From Chloroflexota bacterium (lineage in GTDB: Bacteria; Chloroflexota; Anaerolineae; J036; Brachytrichaceae): a stretch of 37,151 nt of DNA. Positions 14,869 to 25,300 of the stretch are shown piece by piece (positions within the stretch are counted from its first letter, which is position 1; each line of letters begins with the position of its first letter). Location: positions 1 through 37,151 of the forward strand of contig JAMCQN010000109.1 of NCBI GenBank assembly GCA_023382055.1. Direction: 5' to 3'. The notes under the pieces are model-generated. The model ran no database searches and was not told the origin of the DNA. It was given only the letters and a program-made list of their open reading frames with translations. The translations under genes and the position numbers were made by a program.

Positions 14869-16671
14869 CTATAAGCGAATGACCATACGGTCAACGACCA
14901 TGGCGGCGAACAACAGCGCCAGGTACAACAACGAGTATTTATATAAATTGAGCGCAGAAACAGGCGATTGCTCACGGTTCACGCGCCAGGCGCGCAGCAG
15001 GAACAGTGCGCCCAGCGCGATAGCGCTGATGAGATACACCAGCCCCATCGCCTGTAAGGGCGCCAGCATCAAGGACAGGGCGACCATGCCCCAGGAATAA
15101 AGCCACATCTGGTGCGCGGTTTCACTGTCGCCTGCCACAACCGGCAGCATGGGTATGCCTGCCAGCGCATATTCCTTGCGTTTAAGCAATGCAAGCGCCC
15201 AGAAGTGCGGCGGCGTCCAGAAAAAGACGATCACAAACAGGAACAACGACGGCCAGGTCAATTGACCATATGCGGCCGCCCACCCCACCAGCGGCGGAAT
15301 GGCGCCTGCGCCGCCGCCGATGACGATATTCTGCCATGTTGAGCGTTTCAGCCAGCGCGTGTAGAGCACCGTGTAGTAGAGGAAGCCCAGCAACGAAAGA
15401 AGCGCCGACAGGATGTTGACAAACAACACCAGCATGGCGAACGCAACCACGGCGAGTGTGACGCCGAAGATGAAAGCATGGCGCGACGTCAGTCGCCCAC
15501 TCGGCACCGGCCGCAGTTTCGTGCGGCCCATGCGAGTATCCACATCCACGTCGTAGGCCATGTTTACGGCATTAGCGCCGCCGGCCATCAGGTATCCGGC
15601 AATCAGCGTCCAGACAATCAGGTACAGCGGCGGTGTGCCTGCAGGAGTAACCAGCATGCCGGCCAGCGTCGTCACCAGCAGCAGTGAAATGACACGCGGC
15701 TTGGTCAGCGTGACGTAATCGTTGATTGTCTGCCTCCAGGCCGGCAGCGGCTCGGTGCGCGGCGCAGGCGCCTCAAGGGTGACCGGCAGCCGGTTGGATA
15801 ACACTGCCAGCGACAGAGTGCTTACCCACACGAACGCGCCCGTGGCATTGTGCAGCGTGGCGATGGCAGCCGGTCTACCCGTGACAACCATCAGGATGCC
15901 GATGCCGGCCTGCAGGACAAAGCCGATGCCCATCGCGAGGGCGGCTGCCCGCAAAAGGCGCGCGACTTGAGGCGTCTGCGAATGCGCCGCTTTCAGTGTG
16001 CGCAGAAAAGTGGCCAGCACCAGCAGTGACACGATGCCGACGGTGGCGCGATGCAACCAGTTCACCAGTACCAGCGAACCGCCGTTGGGTAATAATGAGC
16101 CGTTGCAGAGCGGGAATGTCATGCTGCAGGCCAGAGCCGCGCCACTCCCGGACACGATTCCTCCGGTTGCCAGCAGCAGGAAAACCGCGACTGCGGTTGT
16201 AACCGCTGCCCGGCCGAAATGGCGCGCCTGCGGGGTGCGCTGCGGTTGTTCACTGGTGCGCAACAGGATGGTCATCGCGACCATGCAGCCGACCAAAGCC
16301 ATGCCCGCCGCCAGGTGCAGCGCGATGATGCCCGTCTCCAGCAACGTCCACACCGTCAACGCGCCGAGAAGAATCTGAGCAGCCAGCAGGACCAGCGTCA
16401 GGGCGCTCAGGCGCATCAGCGCGGCGCTCAGTTTCAGCCGGAAGTTCTGGACGGCGATTACGACGACGAGTACGCTGACGAGCGCGGCGAACACGCGATG
16501 GGCGACTTCGATAATCGCATCCGCGCGCGCAATCGGTATGACGCTGCCGTAACACAACGGCCAGTCGGGGCATCCCAGCCCCGAATTGGTTATTCGAACA
16601 ATATTGCCAACGACGACCAGGCAGTAGGCCAGTATCGCCGCGAGCAATGACAGTACTTTAAGCGTTCTCAC
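14869..16671 (-). CDS. ctaA-ctaB: Fused heme A synthase-heme O synthase (CtaA-CtaB)
   Basis: Membrane protein of 600 residues. Residues 1-295 are CtaA-like (heme O to heme A): GLGCPDWPLCYG with the Cys34/Cys40 pair, and the four helix histidines H58 (EVAHR), H119 (ALHLAAG), H207 (NWLHR) and H274 (TLHNATG). A Pro-rich linker (about 298-315) leads to a full CtaB prenyltransferase (heme B plus farnesyl diphosphate to heme O). Its first Asp motif is in NAVNMAYDVDVD (367-378), followed by MGRTKLRPVPSG and WTPPHFWALAL. Fusion would pass heme O directly between the two active sites (inference). CtaA normally precedes or is separate from CtaB; both halves look complete. It lies 6 nt after ctaD. Confidence 0.92.
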   Translation of the reverse strand: MRTLKVLSLLAAILAYCLVVVGNIVRITNSGLGCPDWPLCYGSVIPIARADAIIEVAHRVFAALVSVLVVVIAVQNFRLKLSAALMRLSALTLVLLAAQILLGALTVWTLLETGIIALHLAAGMALVGCMVAMTILLRTSEQPQRTPQARHFGRAAVTTAVAVFLLLATGGIVSGSGAALACSMTFPLCNGSLLPNGGSLVLVNWLHRATVGIVSLLVLATFLRTLKAAHSQTPQVARLLRAAALAMGIGFVLQAGIGILMVVTGRPAAIATLHNATGAFVWVSTLSLAVLSNRLPVTLEAPAPRTEPLPAWRQTINDYVTLTKPRVISLLLVTTLAGMLVTPAGTPPLYLIVWTLIAGYLMAGGANAVNMAYDVDVDTRMGRTKLRPVPSGRLTSRHAFIFGVTLAVVAFAMLVLFVNILSALLSLLGFLYYTVLYTRWLKRSTWQNIVIGGGAGAIPPLVGWAAAYGQLTWPSLFLFVIVFFWTPPHFWALALLKRKEYALAGIPMLPVVAGDSETAHQMWLYSWGMVALSLMLAPLQAMGLVYLISAIALGALFLLRAWRVNREQSPVSALNLYKYSLLYLALLFAAMVVDRMVIRL

Positions 16672-16677
16672 AGTCGA

Positions 16678-18312
16678 TCAGCCTTCTGGCTTGACTTGCG
16701 CAGCGACGCGTTTGTCATAAACCGGGCGATTACTTGTCACGACCGGAATATGAGCAAAGTTATAAACGGGCGGCGGCGAAGATGTGGCCCATTCGAGCGT
16801 GTTGCCTTCCCAGGGGTCGTCGCCGGCGACCTCGCCTTTCCTGGCGATGATCGATACGACATAGTTGATCATGAAGACCAGCACCGAGGCCGCGATCATA
16901 AACGCCCCTATGGTGGCGATCAGGTTGGGGATATCCCAGCCGCGATCAGCCGCATAGGTGGCGATACGGCGCGGCATGCCTTCCAGCCCCAGGATGTGCA
17001 TGGGGAAGAAAGTGGTGTTAAACCCGATCCACATAATCACGAATTGGACCTTGCCCAGCTTATCGTTCAACATGCGTCCGGTGATCTTTGGCAGCCAGTA
17101 ATACAGGCCGGCGAAGATGCCGAACACGCTGCCGCCGAAAAGCACGTAGTGGAAGTGCGCGACAACCCAGTAGGTGTTGTGCACCTGCATGTCGATTGGT
17201 ATCGCGCCTTGAATGACGCCGGATATACCGCCGATGACAAAGGTTGAAAGGAAGCCCAGGCACATGAGCAAGGGCGTCTTCAGGCTGACCGAACCTTTCC
17301 ACATAGTAGCAATCCAACTGAACATTTTCACGCCCGTCGGCACGGCGATCACCATGGTCGTGAACATGAAGAAACGCTCGACCATTGGATCGACGCCTGT
17401 GACAAACATATGGTGTACCCAGGTGGAGAAGCCCAGCACGCCGATCAGGATGGTCGAGATGACCATCGCTTTCCAACCAAACAACGGCTTGCGGGAGAAG
17501 ACCGGGATGACCTCGGACAGCACGCCCATAGCCGGCAGGATCATGATGTAGACAGCCGGGTGCGAGTAGAACCAGAACATGTTCTGCCACAGGCGCGGAT
17601 TAGCCGTGGTAAAGAATTGCGTATTAAAGTTGCGGTCTGAGATCAGCATAATGAGCGCTGCGGTCAGCACGGGCGTGGCCAGCAGAATCATGGCGGCCGT
17701 CACGATGATCGACCAGGTAAAAAAGGGAATTCGCCAGAGCGTCATACCCGGGGCGCGCATCGTGTAGATCGTCACCAGGAAGTTGACGCCGCCCAGTGTG
17801 GAGGAAATACCCAGCAGCACAATGCCGAACAGCCAGATGTCCATGCCGACCTGCGGCGAGAACTGTTTGGTTGACAGCGGGACGTAAGCCGTCCACGCAG
17901 CGTTTGAGGCAGTGCCGCCGATCAGAAAGCCCCCTTCCATGACCAGCCCGGCGAACAACAACATCCAGAAGCTGAGAGCGTTGATGCGCGGGAACGCCAT
18001 GTCGCGGGCGCCGAGTTGCAGCGGGACGATGTAGTTGCCCAGACCCACCAGGAACGGGATAACGAACAGGAAGATCATCCCGGTTCCGTGCATGGTGAAA
18101 AGTTCGTTGTAGACGTTTTGATCCACAATCTTCAGTCCCGGCGCTGCCAGTTGCAGGCGGATAACCAGCGCGAAAATCCCCGAGAGCAGGAAGAAGAAAA
18201 AGCTGGACGCGAGATACATGATGCCGATGCGCTTATGGTCGACCGTAGTCAACCATTCGGCAACTTTGCCCCATGTGCCGGGCTTCTCAATCGGAATGCT
18301 CACACTTGCCAT
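16678..18312 (-). CDS. ctaD: Cytochrome c oxidase subunit I
   Basis: Catalytic heme-copper subunit of 544 residues with 12 helices. Ligands seen are H75 (TMHGTGM, low-spin heme a), H251 (CuB) with Y255 for the His-Tyr crosslink, H300/H301 (VHHMF, CuB), H387 (heme a3) and H389 (heme a) in VVAHFHYVLFGG. Helix VI reads YSHPAVY: the usual Glu of HPEVY is Ala, with Tyr-Ser before the His. That is the signature of A2-type oxidases, as in Thermus and Rhodothermus caa3. A ribosome-binding site AAGGAG precedes ATG 18312. It follows ctaC by 54 nt. Confidence 0.95.
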   Translation of the reverse strand: MASVSIPIEKPGTWGKVAEWLTTVDHKRIGIMYLASSFFFFLLSGIFALVIRLQLAAPGLKIVDQNVYNELFTMHGTGMIFLFVIPFLVGLGNYIVPLQLGARDMAFPRINALSFWMLLFAGLVMEGGFLIGGTASNAAWTAYVPLSTKQFSPQVGMDIWLFGIVLLGISSTLGGVNFLVTIYTMRAPGMTLWRIPFFTWSIIVTAAMILLATPVLTAALIMLISDRNFNTQFFTTANPRLWQNMFWFYSHPAVYIMILPAMGVLSEVIPVFSRKPLFGWKAMVISTILIGVLGFSTWVHHMFVTGVDPMVERFFMFTTMVIAVPTGVKMFSWIATMWKGSVSLKTPLLMCLGFLSTFVIGGISGVIQGAIPIDMQVHNTYWVVAHFHYVLFGGSVFGIFAGLYYWLPKITGRMLNDKLGKVQFVIMWIGFNTTFFPMHILGLEGMPRRIATYAADRGWDIPNLIATIGAFMIAASVLVFMINYVVSIIARKGEVAGDDPWEGNTLEWATSSPPPVYNFAHIPVVTSNRPVYDKRVAAQVKPEG

Positions 18313-18366
18313 TCAACAATACTCCTTATTCATCCGCGGTACAGCCCGCGCCTGACCCCAATTCCC

Positions 18367-19359
18367 TTACTTGAGCGACTCCAGGAATGCGACTAAATCG
18401 GCGATATCCTGCGGCTTCAACGCCAGGTTCGGCATCTGAGTGCCGGGTTTGACTTCCTGTGGATTATGCAGCCATTTCGTCAGGTTTTCGGGCGTGTTCG
18501 GAATCACTTGCGCGATCTTTTCGTATGTGGCGAAGTGCGTCAAAGGCCGCGGCGCCACTTTGCCCTGCGCCTTCGTGCCATCGATGGTATGACACGACAC
18601 GCACGGGCCGTTCATGAAGAATGTCTCGCCGCGCGCCGCATCACCCGCGCCGGTCGGCGCTGAACTGCTGGCGGTCTGCTGGGCATACCACGCATCGTAG
18701 TCAGTCTGTGAGAGCACTTTCACATTCGCCAGCATTTGCGCGTGCGCCAACCCGCAGAATGCATTGCACTGGCCTGTGTACGCGCCGGCGGGCGCACTGA
18801 ACCAGAATGATGAAATCTCACCCGGGTTGACGTAGATCATGCCGCCGAGCGCCGGAACCCACCAGGCGTGAATGACGTCGGCCGTCTCCATATCCAGGCG
18901 GATGGTCTTGCCTGCCGGCACCACCAGGTCCTGGTTCACCGTGAAGTTGCCGTCCGGATACTTGAACTGCCAGACCCACTGACGGGCGGTGACCTGGATG
19001 ACCATATCTACTTTTTTGGCCTCATTGATGCGCTTGATGGCAACCTGGTCGTTAATGCCGTGGACGTGGTTCAACGGGTCGTTCAATGTGCCGGAAGCTT
19101 CCAACTGCCCCATGGAATTCAAGGCGAGCAGGAAGATAGCAGCGACGAGGATCATGGGCAGCACCGTCCAGGCGATTTCAAATCCGCGGTGATCGTGGAT
19201 CTGCTCGGGGGCATCGCCGGCCGAACGGCGGCGAAACTTGACAACGGAATAGATCAGAAGTCCTTCAACGAGGAGAAAGACAATTGCAGATAAAACATAC
19301 AGTATGGCATACAGGTTATTAATGACCTGGGCGTCTTGTGATACCGGTGGAACCAGCAT
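18367..19359 (-). CDS. ctaC: Cytochrome c oxidase subunit II fused to cytochrome c (caa3 type)
   Basis: Protein of 330 residues with two N-terminal membrane helices (about 17-40 and 63-82), then the CuA cupredoxin domain with H164, C198, C202, H206 and M209 (GQCNAFCGLAHAQM). After a Ser/Ala linker comes a C-terminal cytochrome c with CVSCH (heme-binding C253, C256, H257) and M309 as sixth ligand (GTQMPNL). This is the electron entry module of a caa3 oxidase. It begins the operon; AAGGGG lies before ATG 19359. A hairpin with a T-tract lies in its 5' region (19407-19435). Confidence 0.95.
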   Translation of the reverse strand: MLVPPVSQDAQVINNLYAILYVLSAIVFLLVEGLLIYSVVKFRRRSAGDAPEQIHDHRGFEIAWTVLPMILVAAIFLLALNSMGQLEASGTLNDPLNHVHGINDQVAIKRINEAKKVDMVIQVTARQWVWQFKYPDGNFTVNQDLVVPAGKTIRLDMETADVIHAWWVPALGGMIYVNPGEISSFWFSAPAGAYTGQCNAFCGLAHAQMLANVKVLSQTDYDAWYAQQTASSSAPTGAGDAARGETFFMNGPCVSCHTIDGTKAQGKVAPRPLTHFATYEKIAQVIPNTPENLTKWLHNPQEVKPGTQMPNLALKPQDIADLVAFLESLK

Positions 19360-19406
19360 TATCCCCTTCCTCTACAATATAAATCTATTTGCCAAACAAC
19401 ACACAC

Positions 19407-19435
19407 AAAAACAAGACTGGCCCAACTTGAGCCAG
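19407..19435 (-). terminator. Intrinsic terminator or attenuator before ctaC
   Basis: On the minus strand a 7-bp stem (one G-U pair) with a 5-nt loop (19417-19435) is followed by TCTTG and a run of five T (19407-19411). It lies 48 nt before the ctaC ATG and 183 nt after the GH38 stop. It may end the GH38 transcript. Because a candidate -10 (TAAAAT on the minus strand, 19477-19482) lies upstream of it, it could instead attenuate the oxidase operon. Confidence 0.55.
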
Positions 19436-19527
19436 CCACATGAGCTAATGCGTAACGTACCTGCGGAAGTCGCCACATTTTAACATACTTCGCAGCTATC
19501 CGTGAGGAAAATCACAAACGTCAGCAG

Positions 19528-19585
19528 GGGGTGATGCATTGCCCGCGATTCAGCCGGCCACGCATGTATGGCAATGCATCACCCC
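19528..19585. repeat. Long inverted repeat between the GH38 gene and ctaC
   Basis: Perfect 16-bp arms, GGGGTGATGCATTGCC at 19528-19543 and its reverse complement at 19570-19585, around a 26-nt spacer. There is no T-tract on either side, so it resembles a small non-autonomous palindromic element rather than a terminator. Confidence 0.75.
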
Positions 19586-19617
19586 TACGATTCATCCGGT
19601 TGCTGCCTTCACCGTGC

Positions 19618-22071
19618 CTATATCACGCAGTCGGCCTGCCATCCGGCGGCCTGTCTGGTAATGCGCCAGGACGCAATCTTCCCACCCGCCAGTTTGCTGA
19701 GTTTCAATGGTTGCCCCAGCCACTTCATTCGCGGCGTGACGGTTTGGCCGTTCATCTCCTGCAGGCATAGCAGATAGGCTCCCTCACCCTGCGATCTGAA
19801 TGAAAGAATGCGCAGGCAGTCCGGCTGTAGTTGCAGCAGGCTGCCTGTACGCGGCAAGTCGCCCGGAGACGGGGGAACAGCCATGACCACCGGGGGTTCC
19901 TCCAGTTGGCGCGCCAGGATGGGCAGTCGCTCATCGCCGGGACCTAACAGGAACTTGAAACGCAGTTCGCCGCTGTCTACGGCAGCGATCCACGGTTGCG
20001 CCTCTGCGGAAAGAGTCAAATCGCAGGCGTAACGAGAGGCGCGCGCCAACGTAGCGCGCAGCGCGCCGTTCTTCAGATCGAAGTTGTAGAGCGCATTGCT
20101 GGCAAACCCGACCATCGGCGTGCGTACCCAGCGCCCACCCGGATTTTCACCCACTTCGCCGCGGGTGACCCGCCCGCCCGCCACGTCGTATTCGGCCTGA
20201 CGCGCACCGCACGGCAACACCAGCTTGACGCGCGCCGAGCGCTCGTTCAGGAATAACCTGACGTCGACATCGACCGCTTCGCGCTGCCGCGCCAGCGACA
20301 GGCGCATATCCAGACGCGAGTGTCCGCCTTCAAAGCGCACCCACAACATGGCGCGTTCAGGCCCATCCTCAAGCGTTACCACCTGCGCGATGCGCCACGA
20401 TGCGATAACCGCCGACAAATCCAGCGATTCGGGCAGTTCGGTCATGCTGCCCCACGAGCCGTACGGATCATTGACTGTGACCAGATGCATGCCAAGCGAG
20501 CCGAACAGGCTGTGACCGCGGTGGTAAACCTGCACGCCCTCATGTCCCTCGCGGGCAACTACCCGGTAGATGCCGTTATCGATCACGCCGTGCTGGGTAG
20601 CGCGGGCTGGCTCAGGCGTTGCGGGCGTCTGCGCGCCCTCGACCCAACCCATGGTCAGCACTTTCCACCCGAACGGCGGCAGGCTCAGACGCGTGACCAG
20701 TTTCTTGCGCCAGGGAAATTCCGGCATTGCCGTGTGCTCGGTGGCGACCACCTGCATCGGAAGCTGCCGTCCGGCCTGATCGCGCAACTCCACCGGCAAC
20801 TCGTCGGAACGTTTGAGGTATTGCCAGATCGGCCGATAATCCAGCGTTGCATCCAACTCTACCGGGCCATCATAGGCCACCGGATGAGGATTCCACGCCA
20901 GCAGCGATACCGCTGTCGGATGGTCGCCCCTGGCGCGCTTGACGCGGGTGTCGATCCGGTCAGCCAGCTTCACAAGCGCGGTGTTCTCGACATCCTGCGC
21001 CTGGTGATAGGCGCCGCCGAGCCACGCAATCTGATCGTCCACGGCGCGTTCGATAATACTGCCCGGCAGAATATCGTGGAAGGAGTTGAATGCCAGGCTT
21101 GTCCAGGCCCCATCCAGCGGCGCCGCACCCGGCAGATCCAGAGCAGCCCGCACCATGCTATCGGTGCGTTCAGCCCGCGCCATACCCGCTTCGGTGCGCC
21201 GGTAGAAATACTTGAGCTTTGCCACCGACGAGTAGCATCCGCGCAGGCAGAAGTTCAGTTCACCGCGCTGCGTCGGCAGCAGATCGTCGCCATGCTGCGC
21301 CACTTCCTCATACAGCGCGTCAAAAAGGCGGTGCAGACCTGAGAACACCACGCGCACTTCCGGGTGCGCATGCGCCCAGGCACGGATGTCCGCCAGGCTG
21401 CGCCGCGACGGGCCGCCGCCGTGGTTGCCCAGGCCATAAAACACGCCGACATTCTGCAAATCACACTGCTGCGCCGCTGCCAGCAGTCCGTTTAACCGGC
21501 GCGGCATTTCATCATGCTCATTGCCATACCAGCCGGCCAGCGGACGATAGGCCATCACGCGCGATCCGCCGCTGCCTTCCCACCAGAACGCGGGTTTCGC
21601 TATCGGCAGGAGATCCGGGCCGGGGCGGGTGAAGGCAAACCCCTGCATACCGGCGGCGGCAAGCACCTCCGGCAATCCTGCGCTGTGCCCAAATGAATCG
21701 GCGGCCCAGGCGATGCGGGCGCGCAGCCCGAAGCGCGACTCGAAATAGTCCTGTGAGAGCATGAAGTGGCGCAGCAGCGTTTCCGTCGCGGGCATGTTGG
21801 TATCGGGCTGGAGATACGTGCCGCCGACCACATCCCAGCGCCCCGCTTTGACATAGGCGCGCACGCGCTCGAACACATCGGGCGCGTGTTTCTCCATGTG
21901 CTCGTACTGTACGGCCTCACCGCGTATAAACGTCAGTTCGCCGTCTTCGTCCATCAGATCGAGGATCGCGCGCGACGTGGTGATGCCCTCGTTCAACCCT
22001 TCGCGCCAGTCCCATACCCACACCGGGTCCAGATGGGCGTTGCCGATCAAGTGAAATGTCAGTTGTGTCAT
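19618..22071 (-). CDS. GH38-family alpha-mannosidase, short form
   Basis: Cytoplasmic glycosidase of 817 residues from ATG 22071 (MTQLTFHLIG). The frame is open to 22200, but the Arg/Cys-rich upstream part is not protein-like. GH38 zinc-site residues are H13 and D15 in GNAHLDPVW, and the nucleophile is D125 in WAADSFGHSAGLPEVL. H332-D333 lie in NSFHDILPGS. It lacks the N-terminal domain of about 230 residues that the adjacent GH38 protein carries. Family substrates are alpha-mannosides with retaining hydrolysis; exact linkage is unknown. It is divergently transcribed from the long GH38 gene across about 240 nt. Confidence 0.9.
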   Translation of the reverse strand: MTQLTFHLIGNAHLDPVWVWDWREGLNEGITTSRAILDLMDEDGELTFIRGEAVQYEHMEKHAPDVFERVRAYVKAGRWDVVGGTYLQPDTNMPATETLLRHFMLSQDYFESRFGLRARIAWAADSFGHSAGLPEVLAAAGMQGFAFTRPGPDLLPIAKPAFWWEGSGGSRVMAYRPLAGWYGNEHDEMPRRLNGLLAAAQQCDLQNVGVFYGLGNHGGGPSRRSLADIRAWAHAHPEVRVVFSGLHRLFDALYEEVAQHGDDLLPTQRGELNFCLRGCYSSVAKLKYFYRRTEAGMARAERTDSMVRAALDLPGAAPLDGAWTSLAFNSFHDILPGSIIERAVDDQIAWLGGAYHQAQDVENTALVKLADRIDTRVKRARGDHPTAVSLLAWNPHPVAYDGPVELDATLDYRPIWQYLKRSDELPVELRDQAGRQLPMQVVATEHTAMPEFPWRKKLVTRLSLPPFGWKVLTMGWVEGAQTPATPEPARATQHGVIDNGIYRVVAREGHEGVQVYHRGHSLFGSLGMHLVTVNDPYGSWGSMTELPESLDLSAVIASWRIAQVVTLEDGPERAMLWVRFEGGHSRLDMRLSLARQREAVDVDVRLFLNERSARVKLVLPCGARQAEYDVAGGRVTRGEVGENPGGRWVRTPMVGFASNALYNFDLKNGALRATLARASRYACDLTLSAEAQPWIAAVDSGELRFKFLLGPGDERLPILARQLEEPPVVMAVPPSPGDLPRTGSLLQLQPDCLRILSFRSQGEGAYLLCLQEMNGQTVTPRMKWLGQPLKLSKLAGGKIASWRITRQAAGWQADCVI

Positions 22072-22103
22072 GCGTTGTACTCGTAATATGGGAGATGGCT
22101 TGA

Positions 22104-22132
22104 ATAGTAACCGCGTCTGTATTGGAACGCAA
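22104..22132 (-). promoter_or_regulatory. Candidate promoter for the short GH38 gene
   Basis: On the minus strand TTGCGT (22127-22132) and TACTAT (22104-22109) are separated by 17 bp. The start site would lie about 25 nt before ATG 22071. Together with the extended -10 at 22283-22291 it makes the 242-nt divergent spacer a two-way promoter region. Assigned by eye. Confidence 0.35.
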
Positions 22133-22282
22133 CTACAAGCCGTTCTTGCCGTCCTGCATACGCAGATGCGCCGGCGACGATATTTCACACACCTTGTCAT
22201 TTTGCGGAGTTACTGGCACGCCGTTTGCGGGCGATTCCGCAGCAACGCGTTGCAGAGTAGAATCACCAAAGCTAGTTACAGT

Positions 22283-22291
22283 TGTTATAAC
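22283..22291 (+). promoter_or_regulatory. Candidate extended -10 for the long GH38 gene
   Basis: TGTTATAAC is a good extended -10 element; the -35 region 17 bp upstream is poor. The start site would be near 22298, just before the AAAGGATGG ribosome-binding region of the gene at 22314. Confidence 0.35.
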
Positions 22292-22313
22292 CTACTGAAA
22301 GGATGGCTCACGC

Positions 22314-25300
22314 ATGCTAAAACATCTTGATATCACGCGCCAGCGTTTGCAGAATTTCGCATCTGAAAGCAACCTGCTCGGGCGGATTTTCCCGCAGCGC
22401 GCGCCGGTTAAACTGACCGTCTATTCAGCGCCCGACCGCATCACCTATTCAGAAGCGCTGAAAGGCAGTTATCGCCCGGCCAACATCGGCGAACAGTTCG
22501 GGCCAATCTGGTCCACGCACTGGTTCAAGGTCGAGATCGACATTCCTGCGGACTGGAAAGGCAAGGAAGTGTATCTGTTGTGGGATTCCTCGTCGGAAGC
22601 CTGCGTATGGCAGGACGGCGAACCCATGCAGGGCCTGACCGGATCGTCATCCGGTTGGGCGGCCTCAGCCGCGCGCCCCGCGTACCGGCTGGCCAAGGAA
22701 GCCAAAGGCGGCGAACACCTCAGCCTGCATGTCGAAGTGGCATGCAATAACCTGTTTGGCGTTTCAGGGGATTCGCAGCCGACGCGCATTGGTTTGCTGC
22801 GCCGCGCCGAAATCTGCGTACTGGACCGCGAAGCCTGGGATCTGCTGTGGGACTTCGTCACGGTGGCCGACATGGCGACTTACCTGCCGGCCAGCACGCC
22901 GCGCGGCGGGCAGGCGCTTTACGCCGCCAACTCAATGGTAAACACATGCGACCTCGACGACCGCAGCACGTGGCCGGCTGCGCGCGCGATAGCAGCCGGG
23001 TACCTGGCGGCGCGCAACGGCGACGGACAACACAACCTGTCGGCGGTCGGCCATGCGCACATCGACACGGCCTGGCTATGGCCGCTGGCGGAAACACAAC
23101 GCAAATGCGTGCGCACCTTTGCGTCCGCCGTGCTTTACATGGAGGATTATCCGGACTACATTTTCGCGTGCTCGCAGGCGCAACAATACGAATGGATTAA
23201 GACCCTCCACCCCCGGCTGTGGAACAAGATCAAGGCGCGGGTTCAGGAAAAGCGCTTCGTGCCGACCGGCGGCGCCTGGGTAGAGCCTGACTGCAACATC
23301 CCGTCGGGCGAATCGCTGGTGCGGCAGTTCCTGTTCGGCCAGCGCTTCTTCCGCGCAGAGTTCGGCATAACCTGCACCGAGTTCTGGAATCCCGATGTAT
23401 TCGGCTACTCCGGCGCGCTGCCGCAGATCATGCGCGGGGCGGGCATAAAGCACTTCCTGACACAGAAGCTGTCGTGGAATCAGATGAACAAGCCCACCAG
23501 CAGCACCTTCATCTGGGAGGGCATCGACGGCAGCCAGGTACTCACGCACTTCCCGCCGTCGGACACCTACAACGCGGTGGTGACCGTGCAGGAGGCGCTG
23601 TTCAACGTCAGCAACTTCAAGGATCACGACCGCGCCAATGAGAGTTACCTTCTGTTCGGTTACGGCGACGGCGGCGGCGGCCCCACCGTGGAGATGCTGG
23701 AGCGGTTGAAGCGCATGGACGACGTGGACGGCCTGCCGCGCATGAAGTCGCGCTCACCCAGCGATTTCTTCCAGCGCTGCGAAGCGGACATCAAGGACCC
23801 GCTCAAGTGGGTGGGCGAACTATACTTCGAACTGCACCGCGGCACGTACACGACGCAGGCGCGCAATAAGCTGGGCAACCGGCGCAGCGAACTGCTGTTG
23901 CGCGATGTTGAATACCTGGCCGCCATCGGCAATGCTACTTTCGGCAGGCCCTACCCGCGCGAGGAGATCAACCGGCTGTGGAAACTGGTGCTGCTCAATC
24001 AGTTCCACGACATTATCCCCGGCTCGTCGATCACCGAGGTCTACCGCGACTCCGAAAAGCATTACGCCGACATTCTGGCCAGCGGTGCGGCGTTGCGCGA
24101 CAGCACGATCGCTCCGATGGTCAGCGCAAAGCCGACCGGCGCCGTCGTGGCGCTGAACACACTCAGCAGCCCGCGCACCGAAGTAGTCGAGTTGCCGGAC
24201 GGCGTGGCTGGTGCGCAGGTATCAGCCGATGGCAGAGCGCTGGGCGTCATCAGCGCGCCGGCGATGGGATACAGCGTCGCTGCGCCCGGCAGTATAGACA
24301 CGCCTGTAACGGTCACGGAAACTGATACCAGCATCACGCTGGAGAACAGCTACGTATCGGCCGTCTTCAACCGCGCCGGTCGTCTGGTCAGCCTGTTCGA
24401 CAAGAACGCCCGGCGCGAGGCCGTCGCGCGGAACGCACAGGCGAACGCCTTCATTTTGTTCGACGATGAGCCGAACAACTGGGAAGCCTGGGATATGGAT
24501 GTCTTCCATCTGGAGAAGAAATACAGTGTCGGCGCAGCGAAAACGTTCCGTGTCATCGAACGCGGCCCGGCGCGCGCAGCCATCGAGGCCACTTATGACA
24601 TAGGCGCGCAGAGCAGCCTGAAGCAGGTTATCTCGCTGACTGCCGTCTCAGCGCGGCTGGACTTCGCCAATGAGGTTGAGTGGCAGGAGCGCCACAAGTT
24701 CCTCAAGGTCGAGTTCCCGCTCGACATCCGCGCGCAGGAAGCTACCTATGAGATCCAGTTCGGCCACCTGCGCCGCCCCACCCACTTCAACACGACCTGG
24801 GATGTGGCGCGCTTCGAAGTCTCGGCCCATCGCTGGGCCGACCTGTCTGAACCCGACTTCGGTGTGGCGCTGTTGAACGACTGCAAGTACGGTTACGCCA
24901 CGCACGGCAATGTGATGCGCCTGTCGCTGCTGCGCTCGCCCAAGAGCCCCGATCCGGTGGCGGATATGGGACATCACACCTTCCGTTATGCGCTGTTGCC
25001 GCACGCGGGCGACTTCCGCGAGGCCGGCGTCATCGAGGAAGGCTATCGTTTCAACGCGCCGCTCATCGTGCGCTCCACGACCGCGCAGTCTGGCTCAATG
25101 TCGTTCTTCGGCGTCTCGTCGTCCAATGTCATTATCGACACCGTGAAGAAGGCGGAGGACTCGGAGGCGTTGATCGTGCGGCTGTATGAGGCGCATGGCA
25201 AGCGCGGCACGGTGCGCCTGACCAGCACGCTTCCGGTGCGGTCGGCTGCGCGCTGTAACCTGCTGGAAGAGGACGACGCGCCGTTGACATGGTCGAACGG

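Noticed and set aside
20320..21342. 340-codon plus-strand frame, and 7307-8215 likewise
   Set aside because: Antisense to the short GH38 gene and to the UroD-like gene respectively; no ribosome-binding site or protein-like hydrophobic pattern.
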